A program made the position numbers and the translations under genes. Of a stretch of 31,672 bases of DNA, positions 1-6,970 are shown piece after piece (the first letter of the stretch is position 1; every line of letters begins with the position of its first letter). This DNA is from Melioribacteraceae bacterium (GTDB lineage: Bacteria > Bacteroidota > Ignavibacteria > Ignavibacteriales > Melioribacteraceae). The notes beneath the pieces are model-generated. The model saw only the letters and a program-made list of their open reading frames with translations. It had not been told where the DNA came from and searched no databases. The stretch covers positions 1 to 31,672 of the forward strand of contig WFQV01000184.1 in the NCBI GenBank assembly GCA_015486905.1, in the 5' to 3' direction.

Positions 1-1
1 A

Positions 2-97
2 AAGTCACGAAAATTTATTGAAAATTTAATTGACTCCGAAGAAAACGAAGCAACAAGTTTCAAGGAACATCTTTTTAATTCCAAGCAGTCCGGTTAG
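2..97 (+). CDS. GIY-YIG nuclease family protein, 3' end only (copy A, cut by window edge)
   Basis: This is the last 31 codons plus stop of a second GIY-YIG gene whose start lies left of the window. The visible residues begin KSRKFIENLIDSEENEATSF and end FNSKQSG, nearly identical to the C-terminus of the complete copy at 391-696, with E instead of K in the DSKEN segment. The frame is open from the window edge and ends at a TAG lying in the tRNA-like D-arm. The core GIY-YIG domain of this copy cannot be seen, so it could be either a complete gene or another truncated copy. Confidence 0.6.
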   Translation, partial: KSRKFIENLIDSEENEATSFKEHLFNSKQSG

Positions 98-148
98 CGC
101 GTCCCGATTTCATCGGGAAGGTCGTAGGTTCGAATCCTATCACCCCGA
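85..148 (+). repeat. tRNA-Pro-like 3' fragment, copy A
   Basis: A tRNA-like D-arm (AGTCCGGTTAGCGC), a perfect 5-bp anticodon stem (TCCCG/CGGGA) with loop ATTTCAT, a T-arm (GTAGG TTCGAAT CCTAT) and acceptor 3' strand CACCCCG plus A are all present. The 5' acceptor strand (expected CGGGGTG) is missing and nuclease coding sequence stands in its place. Acceptor, D-arm and T-arm resemble bacterial tRNA-Pro, but the loop would read UUC (Glu), not a proline anticodon. It is therefore a tRNA-derived relic, not a functional tRNA. Confidence 0.75.
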
Positions 149-175
149 CAAAGAAAGTTAAAGAATAAGAAAGAT

Positions 176-334
176 TTTCTGATGATATCCAAGACTTATT
201 CCGACGCTCGTGATTTTGAGATTAAGATTAAAAGAATAAAGTCACGAAAATTTATTGAAAATTTAATTGACTCCGAAGAAAACGAAGCAACAAGTTTCAA
301 GGAACATCTTTTTAATTCCAAGCAGTCCGGTTAG
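176..334 (+). pseudogene. 5'-truncated GIY-YIG nuclease copy (copy B)
   Basis: The homology to the complete gene begins at its TTTCTG codons (FL..KTYS) and runs in frame for 52 codons to TAG. An ATG at 182 would give a 50-residue product starting MISKTYSDARDFEIK. It lacks the GIY and YIG strands and the conserved Arg but keeps the segment with the catalytic-position Glu (FEIKIK). The missing half of the domain makes nuclease activity unlikely. It sits 25 bp after the tRNA-like fragment of copy A and is followed by its own shortened tRNA-like tail. Confidence 0.75.
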
Positions 335-359
335 CGCGTCCCGATTTCATCGGGAAGGT
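322..359 (+). repeat. tRNA-Pro-like fragment, copy B (cut after anticodon arm)
   Basis: Identical to copy A through the D-arm and anticodon-like hairpin (TCCCGATTTCATCGGGA), then it diverges at GGT|TATTGAG, before the T-arm. The T-arm and acceptor strand are lost. The sequence after the break leads into the ribosome-binding site of the complete nuclease gene. Confidence 0.75.
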
Positions 360-390
360 TATTGAGTCAATTGATAAAGAGGGAACGAGG

Positions 391-696
391 ATGGCACATT
401 TTTTTACTTACATACTATATAGTAAAAGCTGGAACAGATACTATATCGGTTCAACTAATAATTTAACCCGCAGACTTACTGAACATAATTCCGGGCAAAC
501 AAAATCAACAAGAAATGGCAAACCTTGGAGACTCGCTTTTCTGAAAATATTCAAGACTTATTCCCAAGCTCGTAATTTTGAGATTAAGATTAAAAGAATG
601 AAGTCACGAAAGTTCATTGAAGATTTAATTGACTCCAAAGAAAACGAAGCAACAAGTTTCAAGGAACATATTTTCAATTCCAAGCAGTCCGGTTAG
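391..696 (+). CDS. GIY-YIG nuclease family protein (complete copy C)
   Basis: The 101-residue protein is a single GIY-YIG (URI-type) nuclease domain. It shows the two signature strands TYILYS and YYIGST, the conserved Arg in LTRRLTEHN, and the conserved Glu in NFEIKIK near residue 64. These domains cut DNA in homing endonucleases, UvrC and restriction enzymes; the substrate here is unknown. The start ATG has a purine-rich GAGGGAACGAGG just before it. Beyond about residue 80 the tail leaves the domain, and the last residues (KQSG, stop) are encoded by the D-arm of a tRNA-Pro-like fragment. Small stand-alone members of this family are common in FCB-group genomes and are usually left without a known role. 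The tRNA fusion and duplicated neighbours suggest a mobile or homing-like element. Confidence 0.85.
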   Translation: MAHFFTYILYSKSWNRYYIGSTNNLTRRLTEHNSGQTKSTRNGKPWRLAFLKIFKTYSQARNFEIKIKRMKSRKFIEDLIDSKENEATSFKEHIFNSKQSG

Positions 697-747
697 CGCG
701 TCCCGATTTCATCGGGAAGGTCGTAGGTTCGAATCCTATCACCCCGA
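684..747 (+). repeat. tRNA-Pro-like 3' fragment, copy C
   Basis: Same 64-bp segment as copy A: D-arm, anticodon-like hairpin with loop ATTTCAT, T-arm and CACCCCG acceptor 3' strand. It overlaps the last four codons and the stop of the complete GIY-YIG gene. There is no 5' acceptor strand upstream, so it cannot fold into a full cloverleaf. Confidence 0.75.
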
Positions 748-773
748 CAAAGAAAGCTCAAGAATAAGAAGAT

Positions 774-932
774 TTTCTGATAACATCCAAGACTTATTCC
801 GACGCTCGTGATTTTGAGATTAAGATTAAAAGAATGAAGTCACGAAAGTTCATTGAAGATTTAATTGACTCCGAAGAAAACGAAGCAACAAGTTTCAAAG
901 AACATCTTTTTAATTCCAAGCAATCCGGTTAG
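774..932 (+). pseudogene. 5'-truncated GIY-YIG nuclease copy (copy D)
   Basis: Homology starts at the same point as in copy B and stays in frame to TAG at 930-932 (53 codons with stop). ATA replaces the ATG seen in copy B, so the first possible ATG is at 834. Only the C-terminal third of the nuclease domain remains. Coding substitutions shared with copy C (MKSRKFIED) rather than with B (IKSRKFIEN) show that D was duplicated from C or converted with it. Confidence 0.75.
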
Positions 933-972
933 CACGTCCCGATTTCATCGGGAAGGTCGTAGGTTCCCCCGA
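920..972 (+). repeat. tRNA-Pro-like fragment, copy D (11-bp internal deletion)
   Basis: Same segment as copies A and C but with GAATCCTATCA missing from the T-arm, which joins GGTTC directly to CCCCGAC. Two substitutions are also present in the D-arm region (CAATCC, AGCACG). It ends 11 bp before the stop codon of the minus-strand polymerase fragment. Confidence 0.75.
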
Positions 973-983
973 CTACCAAAAAC

Positions 984-2672
984 CTATTGCAAGTACGCTT
1001 CTCTTAATTTATTTCCCAACGAGTTTACAATTTCGAATTCGGCTTCCCTTACTTTTTCCACATCGCCAAAATATTCGTTTTCAGCACTATCTTTTCCAAC
1101 CCCTGTTTTGCCGGCGACAAAAGGAAGAATTTCAAGATTTTCCACAACAATATTGTTAGTATTCTCTCTGTCGATTTTCCCCGCAATTAGGAATGGTCCC
1201 ATGCTTAAAGTTTTGGCTGCCACACGACGGTAAACAGCCGGGAAAATCACCGCCTCGAAAGTTCCGCTTAAATCTTCGAGCGAGAGGAATTTCATGATTT
1301 GCCCTTTTTTCGTTCGAAGTCTTTTGGAAGTTACAAACCACCCAATCATCTTTACGTCTTTACCGGCATAAAAGCTCATTTCGGAAGCATTAATTACGCC
1401 TAATTTTTTCGCTTCGTTCTCGAAAAAGTTGAGCGGATGCCGACTTACCATAAACCCGAATGTTTCGTACTCCGCAACGGAAATTTCTTCAATTGTGTAT
1501 TGCCGTTTCACCTCCACCCTCTTTCCCAGTCTTGCGACTTCATTTCCAAACAAATTTTTACCGTGGAGAGTTAAGGAACGTTTGTAGTGGAAATAAACAT
1601 CCGACAATCTGAGTAGAGTAGGACGGGTTTTCCCGAAACAATCCAACGCCCCACATTTAATCAGCAGTTCCGCTTCCGCGTAACCGATATCCGTCCTTTC
1701 GAGAAAGTCTTTCAGGCTGAGATATTTCCCTCCGACTTTTCTTTCCCGTACAATTTTTTTCGCGGTTTTTTCGGAAAGATTTTTTACCGCTTTAAATCCC
1801 ATACGAATCACTTTGTCGAAACCGACGTAACCGTACGAACTCCGATTAACGGAAGGGAGCAAAATCCGGATGCCCATTCTTTTGGCTTCGTTGATGTAAA
1901 CGCCAGGTGAATAATAACCACCGCCGTTGTTCAAAACACCCGCCATAAACTCCGCAGGGTAATGTGCTTTTAAATATGCTACTTGAAAAGAGAGCAGAGC
2001 AAAAGAAGCACTGTGCGCCTTGCTGAAAGCGTAACCGGCAAACGATTCTATTTGACGCCACAGTTCCTTTGTCGCTTTTACCGACAACCCCTTAAAACGG
2101 CATGAATCAAAAAACCTATTTTTTATTTTTTGCATTGCTTCGCGAGAACGCATTTTGCCGCTCATAGCGCGGCGGAGCAAATCGGCTTCTTCCAAAGTCA
2201 AACCGGCTACATGGTGAGCAATTTTAATTACATCCTCCTGGTAAATCATTACACCGTAAGTTTCTCCCAAGTATTTTCCCATTTCGGGAATTAAATATTT
2301 CCTGCGGAGAGGGTTTTGGTGGCGTTCAACAAATTCGCTCATCATTCCGCTGGAGGCAACACCGGGACGAATGACCGAGCTGGCGGCGGTAAGCATTTCG
2401 AAAGTGTCGCACGAAAGCTTTTTTAGTAAAGAACGCATTCCGGGAGATTCAATGTAAAAGCAACCGATTGTCCGTCCTTCGCGCATAAGTTTTTTTGTCT
2501 TTTCATCCGCAAAAATTTTTCCGTAATCGTAAATGTCAAAGTTTTCTTTCCCCGGCAAAGAAGGCAGAGCGCGGTGAAATTTCAAAACGACTTTCCGTTC
2601 GCCCCTGCTTGTGAGCCGGCAGTTTTTCATGTTCAGCAAAGAAGACTCTGATTCCGCAGACGAAAGTTTCAT
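984..2672 (-). CDS. DnaE-type DNA polymerase III alpha, C-terminal half only (truncated gene)
   Basis: The 562 residues match the C-terminal half of a DnaE-family polymerase. They show the fingers segment with FYIESPGMRSLL, SSVIRPGVA, YGVMIYQEDV, LRRAMSGK and FAGYAFSKAHSASFALLSF. Tandem helix-hairpin-helix-like sequence follows, then an OB fold (KGQIMKFLSLEDLSGTFEAV). The PHP domain and the palm with its three catalytic aspartates, which normally precede the FxIES motif, are absent. Family members are usually about 1000-1150 residues. About 35 residues before FDIYDYGKIF do not look like the family. The OB-fold region resembles the accessory, error-prone DnaE type. ATG 2672 has only a weak AAGG upstream. 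The product cannot polymerise alone. It is most likely a decayed or rearranged gene; an assembly join is another possibility. Confidence 0.8.
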   Translation of the reverse strand: MKLSSAESESSLLNMKNCRLTSRGERKVVLKFHRALPSLPGKENFDIYDYGKIFADEKTKKLMREGRTIGCFYIESPGMRSLLKKLSCDTFEMLTAASSVIRPGVASSGMMSEFVERHQNPLRRKYLIPEMGKYLGETYGVMIYQEDVIKIAHHVAGLTLEEADLLRRAMSGKMRSREAMQKIKNRFFDSCRFKGLSVKATKELWRQIESFAGYAFSKAHSASFALLSFQVAYLKAHYPAEFMAGVLNNGGGYYSPGVYINEAKRMGIRILLPSVNRSSYGYVGFDKVIRMGFKAVKNLSEKTAKKIVRERKVGGKYLSLKDFLERTDIGYAEAELLIKCGALDCFGKTRPTLLRLSDVYFHYKRSLTLHGKNLFGNEVARLGKRVEVKRQYTIEEISVAEYETFGFMVSRHPLNFFENEAKKLGVINASEMSFYAGKDVKMIGWFVTSKRLRTKKGQIMKFLSLEDLSGTFEAVIFPAVYRRVAAKTLSMGPFLIAGKIDRENTNNIVVENLEILPFVAGKTGVGKDSAENEYFGDVEKVREAEFEIVNSLGNKLREAYLQ

Positions 2673-2762
2673 TATTTTGCCTTTTAAATAGTGCTATTCT
2701 GTTCACTAAAATTAACAAAAATGTTTTAAATGTCAAAGGAAGAGAAACAAAAATCCTTTTTT

Positions 2763-2783
2763 CTCCACGCAGAGAACGCAAAG
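2763..2783 (-). repeat. ctctgcgtt-type dispersed repeat
   Basis: CTCCACGCAGAGAACGCAAAG is nearly the same as 19713-19735 in this window. Read on the other strand it has the tandem CTTTGCGTTCTCTGCGTGG pattern that I recognise as a common intergenic repeat in many bacteria. Its function is unknown. Confidence 0.55.
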
Positions 2784-3213
2784 TTTTTTCGAAAAGGAAC
2801 ACTTCGTTTCACAGTGCAAGTTTAAATTTTGTTGTAAAAATATTTGAGCCGATTTTCGCCCCGACCGTTTTGTCATTTGCCCCGCCTTCGGCGTGGCGTC
2901 ATTAACGAGTTCCCTTAAATCGTCCTTGGTAATTTGTTACCTTCAGCAGCGTTCTTTAATTGGATGGTTGGAGGGATGTTTGAATGGAATTGGCGAAGAG
3001 GAAGCATTTAACTCTCCAAGGTTTCCGGTTTAGCTGGAATCAACTTGAAATTCGCAAACCATTGGGAAGCTAATCAATATTCGCTACAATCAAATAAAAA
3101 AAATCTTTCCGACCCCGAATGGGTCGAATGTCTTTAGAATAAATCGATTAAAAATAACCCTACGATGCTGAAGGCAACTGAAAAATTTTTAATTCTTAAT
3201 TTTTAATTATTGC

Positions 3214-3316
3214 GTCTAGCGTCTTACCTCTTGCTTGTCACGACGTAGTCAAGCGAAGTGCAGACGAAGGCGGGCGTCTCGCGTTTAAATATTTCTGATT
3301 TCTGGTCTCTTCTTTC
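3214..3316 (-). repeat. Dispersed intergenic repeat, copy 1 (inverted partner at 28980-29103)
   Basis: Its reverse complement matches 28980-29103. Shared blocks include AAACGCGAGACGCCCGCC, TACGTCGTGACAAGCAAGAG and GTAAGACGCTAGAC. The flanking AAGAAGARACSAGAAAT sequence matches more weakly. Copy 2 carries about 20 extra bases in the middle. Both copies lie between genes and encode nothing evident. Confidence 0.85.
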
Positions 3317-3325
3317 TAATATTAT

Positions 3326-3835
3326 TTACTGCCTCACTGAGAAAAGCATTTCTGCAATTTCCCTTAACACTCCTTCTCCGCCGTTACGTTTGCAAACGTA
3401 GTCAACAGCATTTTTTACTTTTGTAACAGCGTCCGCAGGGCAAGCACTCAAGCCGGCTGTTTTAATCACATTTAAATCGTTTACGTCATCCCCAATAAAC
3501 AAAACCTGATTGGGATTAATGTTTAAGGTTTTACATATTTCCAACAGCTTTTGCTCCTTATCCCATTCACCGATGTAACAATGTTTTATTTTCAGGCGTT
3601 CGCAGCGGGCAAGAATCATTGGAGAAACATCGGAAGTAATAACGGCTGTTTCAATGCCGGCTTCCCTCAAAAGGTAAGTTCCCATTCCGTCTTTCACGTT
3701 GAACCTTTTTAATGCTAATCCGTTAGCATCATAATAAAGTCCGCCGTCCGTAAGTACGCCGTCAACGTCGCAAACCACGAGTTTTATTTTTAGAAGTTTG
3801 TTTTTTAGCCTTATCGCAGCAGTGTTTTCGAACAA
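3326..3835 (-). CDS. kdsC: 3-deoxy-D-manno-octulosonate 8-phosphate phosphatase (KdsC-type HAD)
   Basis: This 169-residue HAD-superfamily phosphatase probably removes phosphate from Kdo-8-phosphate in the pathway to the lipopolysaccharide inner core. Motif I is DVDGVLTDG (nucleophile D23, general acid/base D25), motif II is ITSDVSP, and motif IV is GDDVNDL. The capless layout and length are typical of KdsC, and the KRFNVKDGMG segment is characteristic of this branch. The only fitting start is TTG at 3835, preceded by GAGGTAAAT, a good ribosome-binding site. Other Kdo genes are not in the window, so a related sugar-phosphate phosphatase cannot be excluded. Confidence 0.87.
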   Translation of the reverse strand: MFENTAAIRLKNKLLKIKLVVCDVDGVLTDGGLYYDANGLALKRFNVKDGMGTYLLREAGIETAVITSDVSPMILARCERLKIKHCYIGEWDKEQKLLEICKTLNINPNQVLFIGDDVNDLNVIKTAGLSACPADAVTKVKNAVDYVCKRNGGEGVLREIAEMLFSVRQ

Positions 3836-3920
3836 AATTTACCTCGTAATTTCTATTGTAAAAATTGTATGAATATATGAAAAATCTTTTTAAAAAAATA
3901 ATTTTTTTAACTTCATTTAT

Positions 3921-3953
3921 TTTGAAAAAGTAAGAAAACATTTTTTATATTTG
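3921..3953 (+). promoter_or_regulatory. Bacteroidota-type promoter for the TonB-dependent receptor
   Basis: TTTG at 3921-3924 and TATATTTG at 3946-3953 match the TTTG / TAnnTTTG (-33/-7) consensus of Bacteroidota primary promoters with a 21-bp spacer. Transcription would begin near 3960, leaving a leader of about 218 nt before the receptor ATG. The leader shows no coding sequence I trust. An AAAGGGA ribosome-binding site sits just before the start. Confidence 0.65.
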
Positions 3954-4177
3954 GAATGCTTGATTGTGACCTTGAGCACAACAATTATGATTAGAGAAAA
4001 AAAATACTATTCATATCATTTCGAAACAAATCCGTTCATCAGAACGGAGAAAGATTCTATTCTCTACCTCAAAAGGGTAAATACTTTCAACAAATTCACA
4101 AATAACAACCAACTTAACAAAAATTTTTCTTTACCAATTAATTCATCTTATTTAATCACAAAACAAAGGGATGTTCT
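3954..4177 (+). other. Long leader before the receptor gene
   Basis: Together with the promoter this fills the 342-bp gap between kdsC and the receptor gene. It is A-rich, with CA-rich runs around 4090-4115. A short inverted pair occurs at CCGTTCATCAGAACGG (4031-4046). An open frame crosses it but starts at a TTG inside the promoter and lacks codon-like composition, so I do not call it. The leader could act in mRNA stability or post-transcriptional control; nothing in it identifies a known riboswitch. Confidence 0.4.
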
Positions 4178-6901
4178 ATGTCAAAACTATCCAAATTAAT
4201 CGTATTGCTGAGTGTTGTTTTCATTAGCACAACACTCTTTGCCCAAAAGAATTACAAACTAATGGGCGTCGTTAGGAGTGCCGGTAACGGAGAAGCATTG
4301 ATAGGCGCTAATGTATTTCTTAAGGGAACTACCATTGGTGCGGCTACAGACGCTAATGGTAAGTACGTCATCGAAGCCCCGGCAGGCAAATACACAGTTG
4401 TTTGCAGCTATGTAGGCTTCGAGAAAAAAGAAGTTGACATTAATTTAACCAACAACATGAAATTGAATTTTACTCTTAAAGAGTACCAATTTCAACTTAA
4501 CGTTACGGTAATTGCAGACCGTGCAAAGGAACGCGAAACTCCTGTGGCTTTCACAAACGTTGATAAAAAAGACATGGAGTTCAAATTAGGTTCGCGCGAT
4601 ATTCCGTTGGTACTTAACACTACGCCCAGTGTTTACGCTACACAGCAGGGTGGTGGCGCTGGTGATGCACGTGTTAACGTACGTGGTTTCAACCAAAGGA
4701 ACGTTGCAATTATGATTAATGGTGTTCCCGTAAACGATATGGAAAACGGTTGGGTTTACTGGTCGAACTGGGACGGATTGGGCGATGCGTCTAATTCTAT
4801 CCAGGTTCAGAGAGGACTCACAGCCGTTAACTTGGCAACTCCTTCCATCGGCGGTACAATGAACATCATTACCGACCCCAGTGCTCAGAAAGCAGGCTTC
4901 AGATTTCGTCAAGAAATAGGAAGCGGCGACTTCAACAAGAAGACCTTGTTTGTCAATACAGGTCTGATTAACAACAAATTCGCCCTTAGCTTTGGCGGCG
5001 TTCGCAAAGTAGGCAAAGGCTTAATTGACAGGACATGGACAGACGCGTGGGCATTCTACCTCGGCGCAAGTTACAATATCAATGACAAAAACAGGATTGA
5101 ATTCTACGCTTTGGGTGCTCCTCAAAGACACGGTCAAAATCTTTACAGGCAAAATGCAGCTGCCTACGACCATGCTTTTGCGAGAGACGTTTTGGGATAC
5201 AGTCAAGCAGCATTAGATAAATTTCCTGAAAGAGGAAGACTTTACAATGAAAACTGGAATTCTGTTAGCTCTTCTTACACAGGCAAACAATTCTGGAATG
5301 GAACTACTCATTTAAGACACAGTGCGAATTTCATTAACGAAAGAGAAAACTATTACCATAAACCCTTGGTTAATTTAAACTGGTATTCTCAATTCAACAA
5401 AAGAACAAGTCTTTACACTACGCTTTATTATTCCGGCGGTGTCGGTGGCGGGTCAGGTACTTACGGACATTTATCATGGGATTATTCCGGACCTTCCCGA
5501 GTAGCAAATTGGGACGCTACTATTGCAGCAAACCAAGCTAACATTGACACTACAGTTAACGCAGCAGTTTCAAAAGGTATTTTGAGAAACAGCGTTAATA
5601 CCCAGTGGACAATCGGCGCCATTTCAAAATTGTATTACAAAGTTAATCAATATTTGAACACTTCATTTGGAATAGACTGGAGAACCGCTGAAATCAATCA
5701 CTTCCGTGAAGTTCGTGATTTATTGGGCGGTAAATACTATTATTTCAGTGGGAATCAATTTGACAGTCCTGCTGATTATTACAAAGGTCTTGGCGATAAA
5801 ATAGCTTATTATTTCACCAATACCGTTAATTGGATAGGCGGTTATGCTCAAGCCGAATACAATAGAAATCGCTACACGTTATTCGGTATGGCAGGTTACT
5901 CGATGGTCAAATATACTTACACAAACCATTTCAAACAAGATGCTCAGGGTAACGAACTGAAAGCAACACCCGATGCAAACACAGGCTTCCAGATTAAAGG
6001 TGGTGCAAGTTACCGTATGACTACCGCTCTCGACATTTACGCAAACCTCGGCTACGTTGCACAAGTGCCTATTTTTGACCAGGTAATTGACGATAGAAAT
6101 GCTACGGTTGAAACAAATCCTAAAAATCAAAAATTTACATCCGTTGAAACAGGTGTAAATTGGACAGGATTAAACGGCAAACTTAATTTGAAAGGAAACT
6201 ACTATTTCACACTGTGGCAAAATAGGACAAGGTCAATTCAAAAATATGATTATTCTCTAAACACAGATTACCTTATATTCGTTAAAAACTTAACTCAAGT
6301 ACATACCGGTTTGGAACTCTCGGGAGCTTATCAACCTTGCCGTCAATTCAGGTTAGATGGTGCTTTCTCCTACGGTTATTGGAAAACCACATCAAATGCA
6401 GATGCAGCATTTAAATATTACAACAATGAGGCTAAAAATCATACCGACAAACTTTACGTTAAAGATTTGTTCATCGGAGATGCTCCACAAACACAATTGG
6501 CACTGGCAGCAACCATATTCCCAATCAAAGGTCTTTCCACTCAGTTAATATTTAAATATTACGACAGATTCTACGCAGATTGGAACCCTGAGGCAAGAAC
6601 AGATCCTAATGATACAAAACAGAGTTGGTTGACACCTTCTTACACTTTGTGGGATTTGCATTTCAACTACACACTTCCGATGCAAGTTGACGGTTTGGAC
6701 ATTCAAGTATTTGCCCATGTATTCAACTTGTTCGATGCCCTTTATGTACAAGATGCTGTTGATAACAGTAAGTACAATGGTTACAAAATAAAAGATGCAA
6801 GTGGGAAAAAGGTATTTGCTCATCCCCACACGGCTGATGCAGCAGAAGTATTCCTCGGATTACCGAGAACATTTAACATCGGTATCCAGATTGCTTATTA
6901 A
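4178..6901 (+). CDS. TonB-dependent outer-membrane receptor with carboxypeptidase-regulatory-like domain
   Basis: The 907-residue protein should import a bulky nutrient across the outer membrane using TonB energy. Residues 1-22 are a signal peptide ending LFA|Q. About residues 27-105 form a carboxypeptidase D regulatory-like domain (GANVFLKGTTIGAATDANG), typical of Bacteroidota receptors. The plug follows from about 110 to 235, with VNVRGFNQRNVAIMINGVPV and GGTMNIITDP. The rest is a beta-barrel ending in an aromatic residue (Y907). The substrate is not evident: no SusD-like partner lies next to it, so a glycan SusC role is unlikely. It is transcribed alone, with its own promoter and terminator. 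The start ATG has AAAGGGA eight bases upstream. Confidence 0.93.
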   Translation: MSKLSKLIVLLSVVFISTTLFAQKNYKLMGVVRSAGNGEALIGANVFLKGTTIGAATDANGKYVIEAPAGKYTVVCSYVGFEKKEVDINLTNNMKLNFTLKEYQFQLNVTVIADRAKERETPVAFTNVDKKDMEFKLGSRDIPLVLNTTPSVYATQQGGGAGDARVNVRGFNQRNVAIMINGVPVNDMENGWVYWSNWDGLGDASNSIQVQRGLTAVNLATPSIGGTMNIITDPSAQKAGFRFRQEIGSGDFNKKTLFVNTGLINNKFALSFGGVRKVGKGLIDRTWTDAWAFYLGASYNINDKNRIEFYALGAPQRHGQNLYRQNAAAYDHAFARDVLGYSQAALDKFPERGRLYNENWNSVSSSYTGKQFWNGTTHLRHSANFINERENYYHKPLVNLNWYSQFNKRTSLYTTLYYSGGVGGGSGTYGHLSWDYSGPSRVANWDATIAANQANIDTTVNAAVSKGILRNSVNTQWTIGAISKLYYKVNQYLNTSFGIDWRTAEINHFREVRDLLGGKYYYFSGNQFDSPADYYKGLGDKIAYYFTNTVNWIGGYAQAEYNRNRYTLFGMAGYSMVKYTYTNHFKQDAQGNELKATPDANTGFQIKGGASYRMTTALDIYANLGYVAQVPIFDQVIDDRNATVETNPKNQKFTSVETGVNWTGLNGKLNLKGNYYFTLWQNRTRSIQKYDYSLNTDYLIFVKNLTQVHTGLELSGAYQPCRQFRLDGAFSYGYWKTTSNADAAFKYYNNEAKNHTDKLYVKDLFIGDAPQTQLALAATIFPIKGLSTQLIFKYYDRFYADWNPEARTDPNDTKQSWLTPSYTLWDLHFNYTLPMQVDGLDIQVFAHVFNLFDALYVQDAVDNSKYNGYKIKDASGKKVFAHPHTADAAEVFLGLPRTFNIGIQIAY

Positions 6902-6926
6902 TAAAATTATTTTGTAAGTTCTTTAC

Positions 6927-6956
6927 AAGCTGCCCTTTAGCAGGGCAGCTTTTTTA
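6927..6956 (+). terminator. Rho-independent terminator after the TonB-dependent receptor
   Basis: A 10-bp perfect stem AAGCTGCCCT/AGGGCAGCTT with loop TTAGC is followed by a T run. It lies 26 bp after the receptor stop and just before the ribosome-binding site of the next gene. Confidence 0.92.
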
Positions 6957-6970
6957 TTTGAGGGATTACA

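Larger units (their letters stand above)
1..973 (+). repeat. Nested tandem array of GIY-YIG gene 3' ends fused to tRNA-Pro-like fragments
   Basis: Four copies (A-D) of one module are visible. Each carries the 3' part of a GIY-YIG nuclease gene running directly into a tRNA-like 3' segment. The landmark AAGTCACGA starts at 2, 239, 601 and 837. A to B is 237 bp and C to D is 236 bp, while A to C is 599 bp and B to D is 598 bp, so a long-plus-short pair has itself been duplicated. Only copy C has a complete nuclease gene in the window. Copy A runs off the left edge and could be the end of another complete gene. All four copies keep the reading frame and the same TAG stop. I infer recent tandem duplication or repeated insertion at a tRNA 3' end. 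Confidence 0.9.
2673..3325. other. 653-bp intergenic stretch with dispersed-repeat fragments
   Basis: No credible gene. It holds a ctctgcgtt-type repeat (2763-2783), a CGACCC/GGGTCG hairpin (3110-3126), a TGGATGGTTGGAGGGATG low-complexity segment near 2961, and one copy of a dispersed repeat (3214-3316). The stretch separates the truncated polymerase gene from kdsC, both on the minus strand. The sequence upstream of 2672 carries no recognisable polymerase coding in any frame. Confidence 0.7.

Noticed and set aside
85..148. A functional tRNA gene at this or the 684-747 site
   Set aside because: The 5' acceptor strand and the first half of the D-stem are absent, replaced by nuclease coding sequence, so no cloverleaf can form.
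629..811. 60-residue open frame containing GRRFESYHPDK
   Set aside because: This is the tRNA-like fragment read in another frame and it overlaps the real GIY-YIG gene.
865..1233. 122-residue plus-strand open frame
   Set aside because: It joins repeat copy D to the antisense of the polymerase fragment, so it is not a plausible protein.
2673..2850. Missing N-terminal part of the polymerase hidden by a frameshift
   Set aside because: All three minus-strand frames were scanned by eye and show only AT-rich sequence and a ctctgcgtt repeat, with no palm motifs.
3951..4199. 82-residue open frame before the TonB receptor
   Set aside because: It starts at a TTG inside the -7 promoter box, has no ribosome-binding site and overlaps the receptor start out of frame. 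It is more likely leader sequence.
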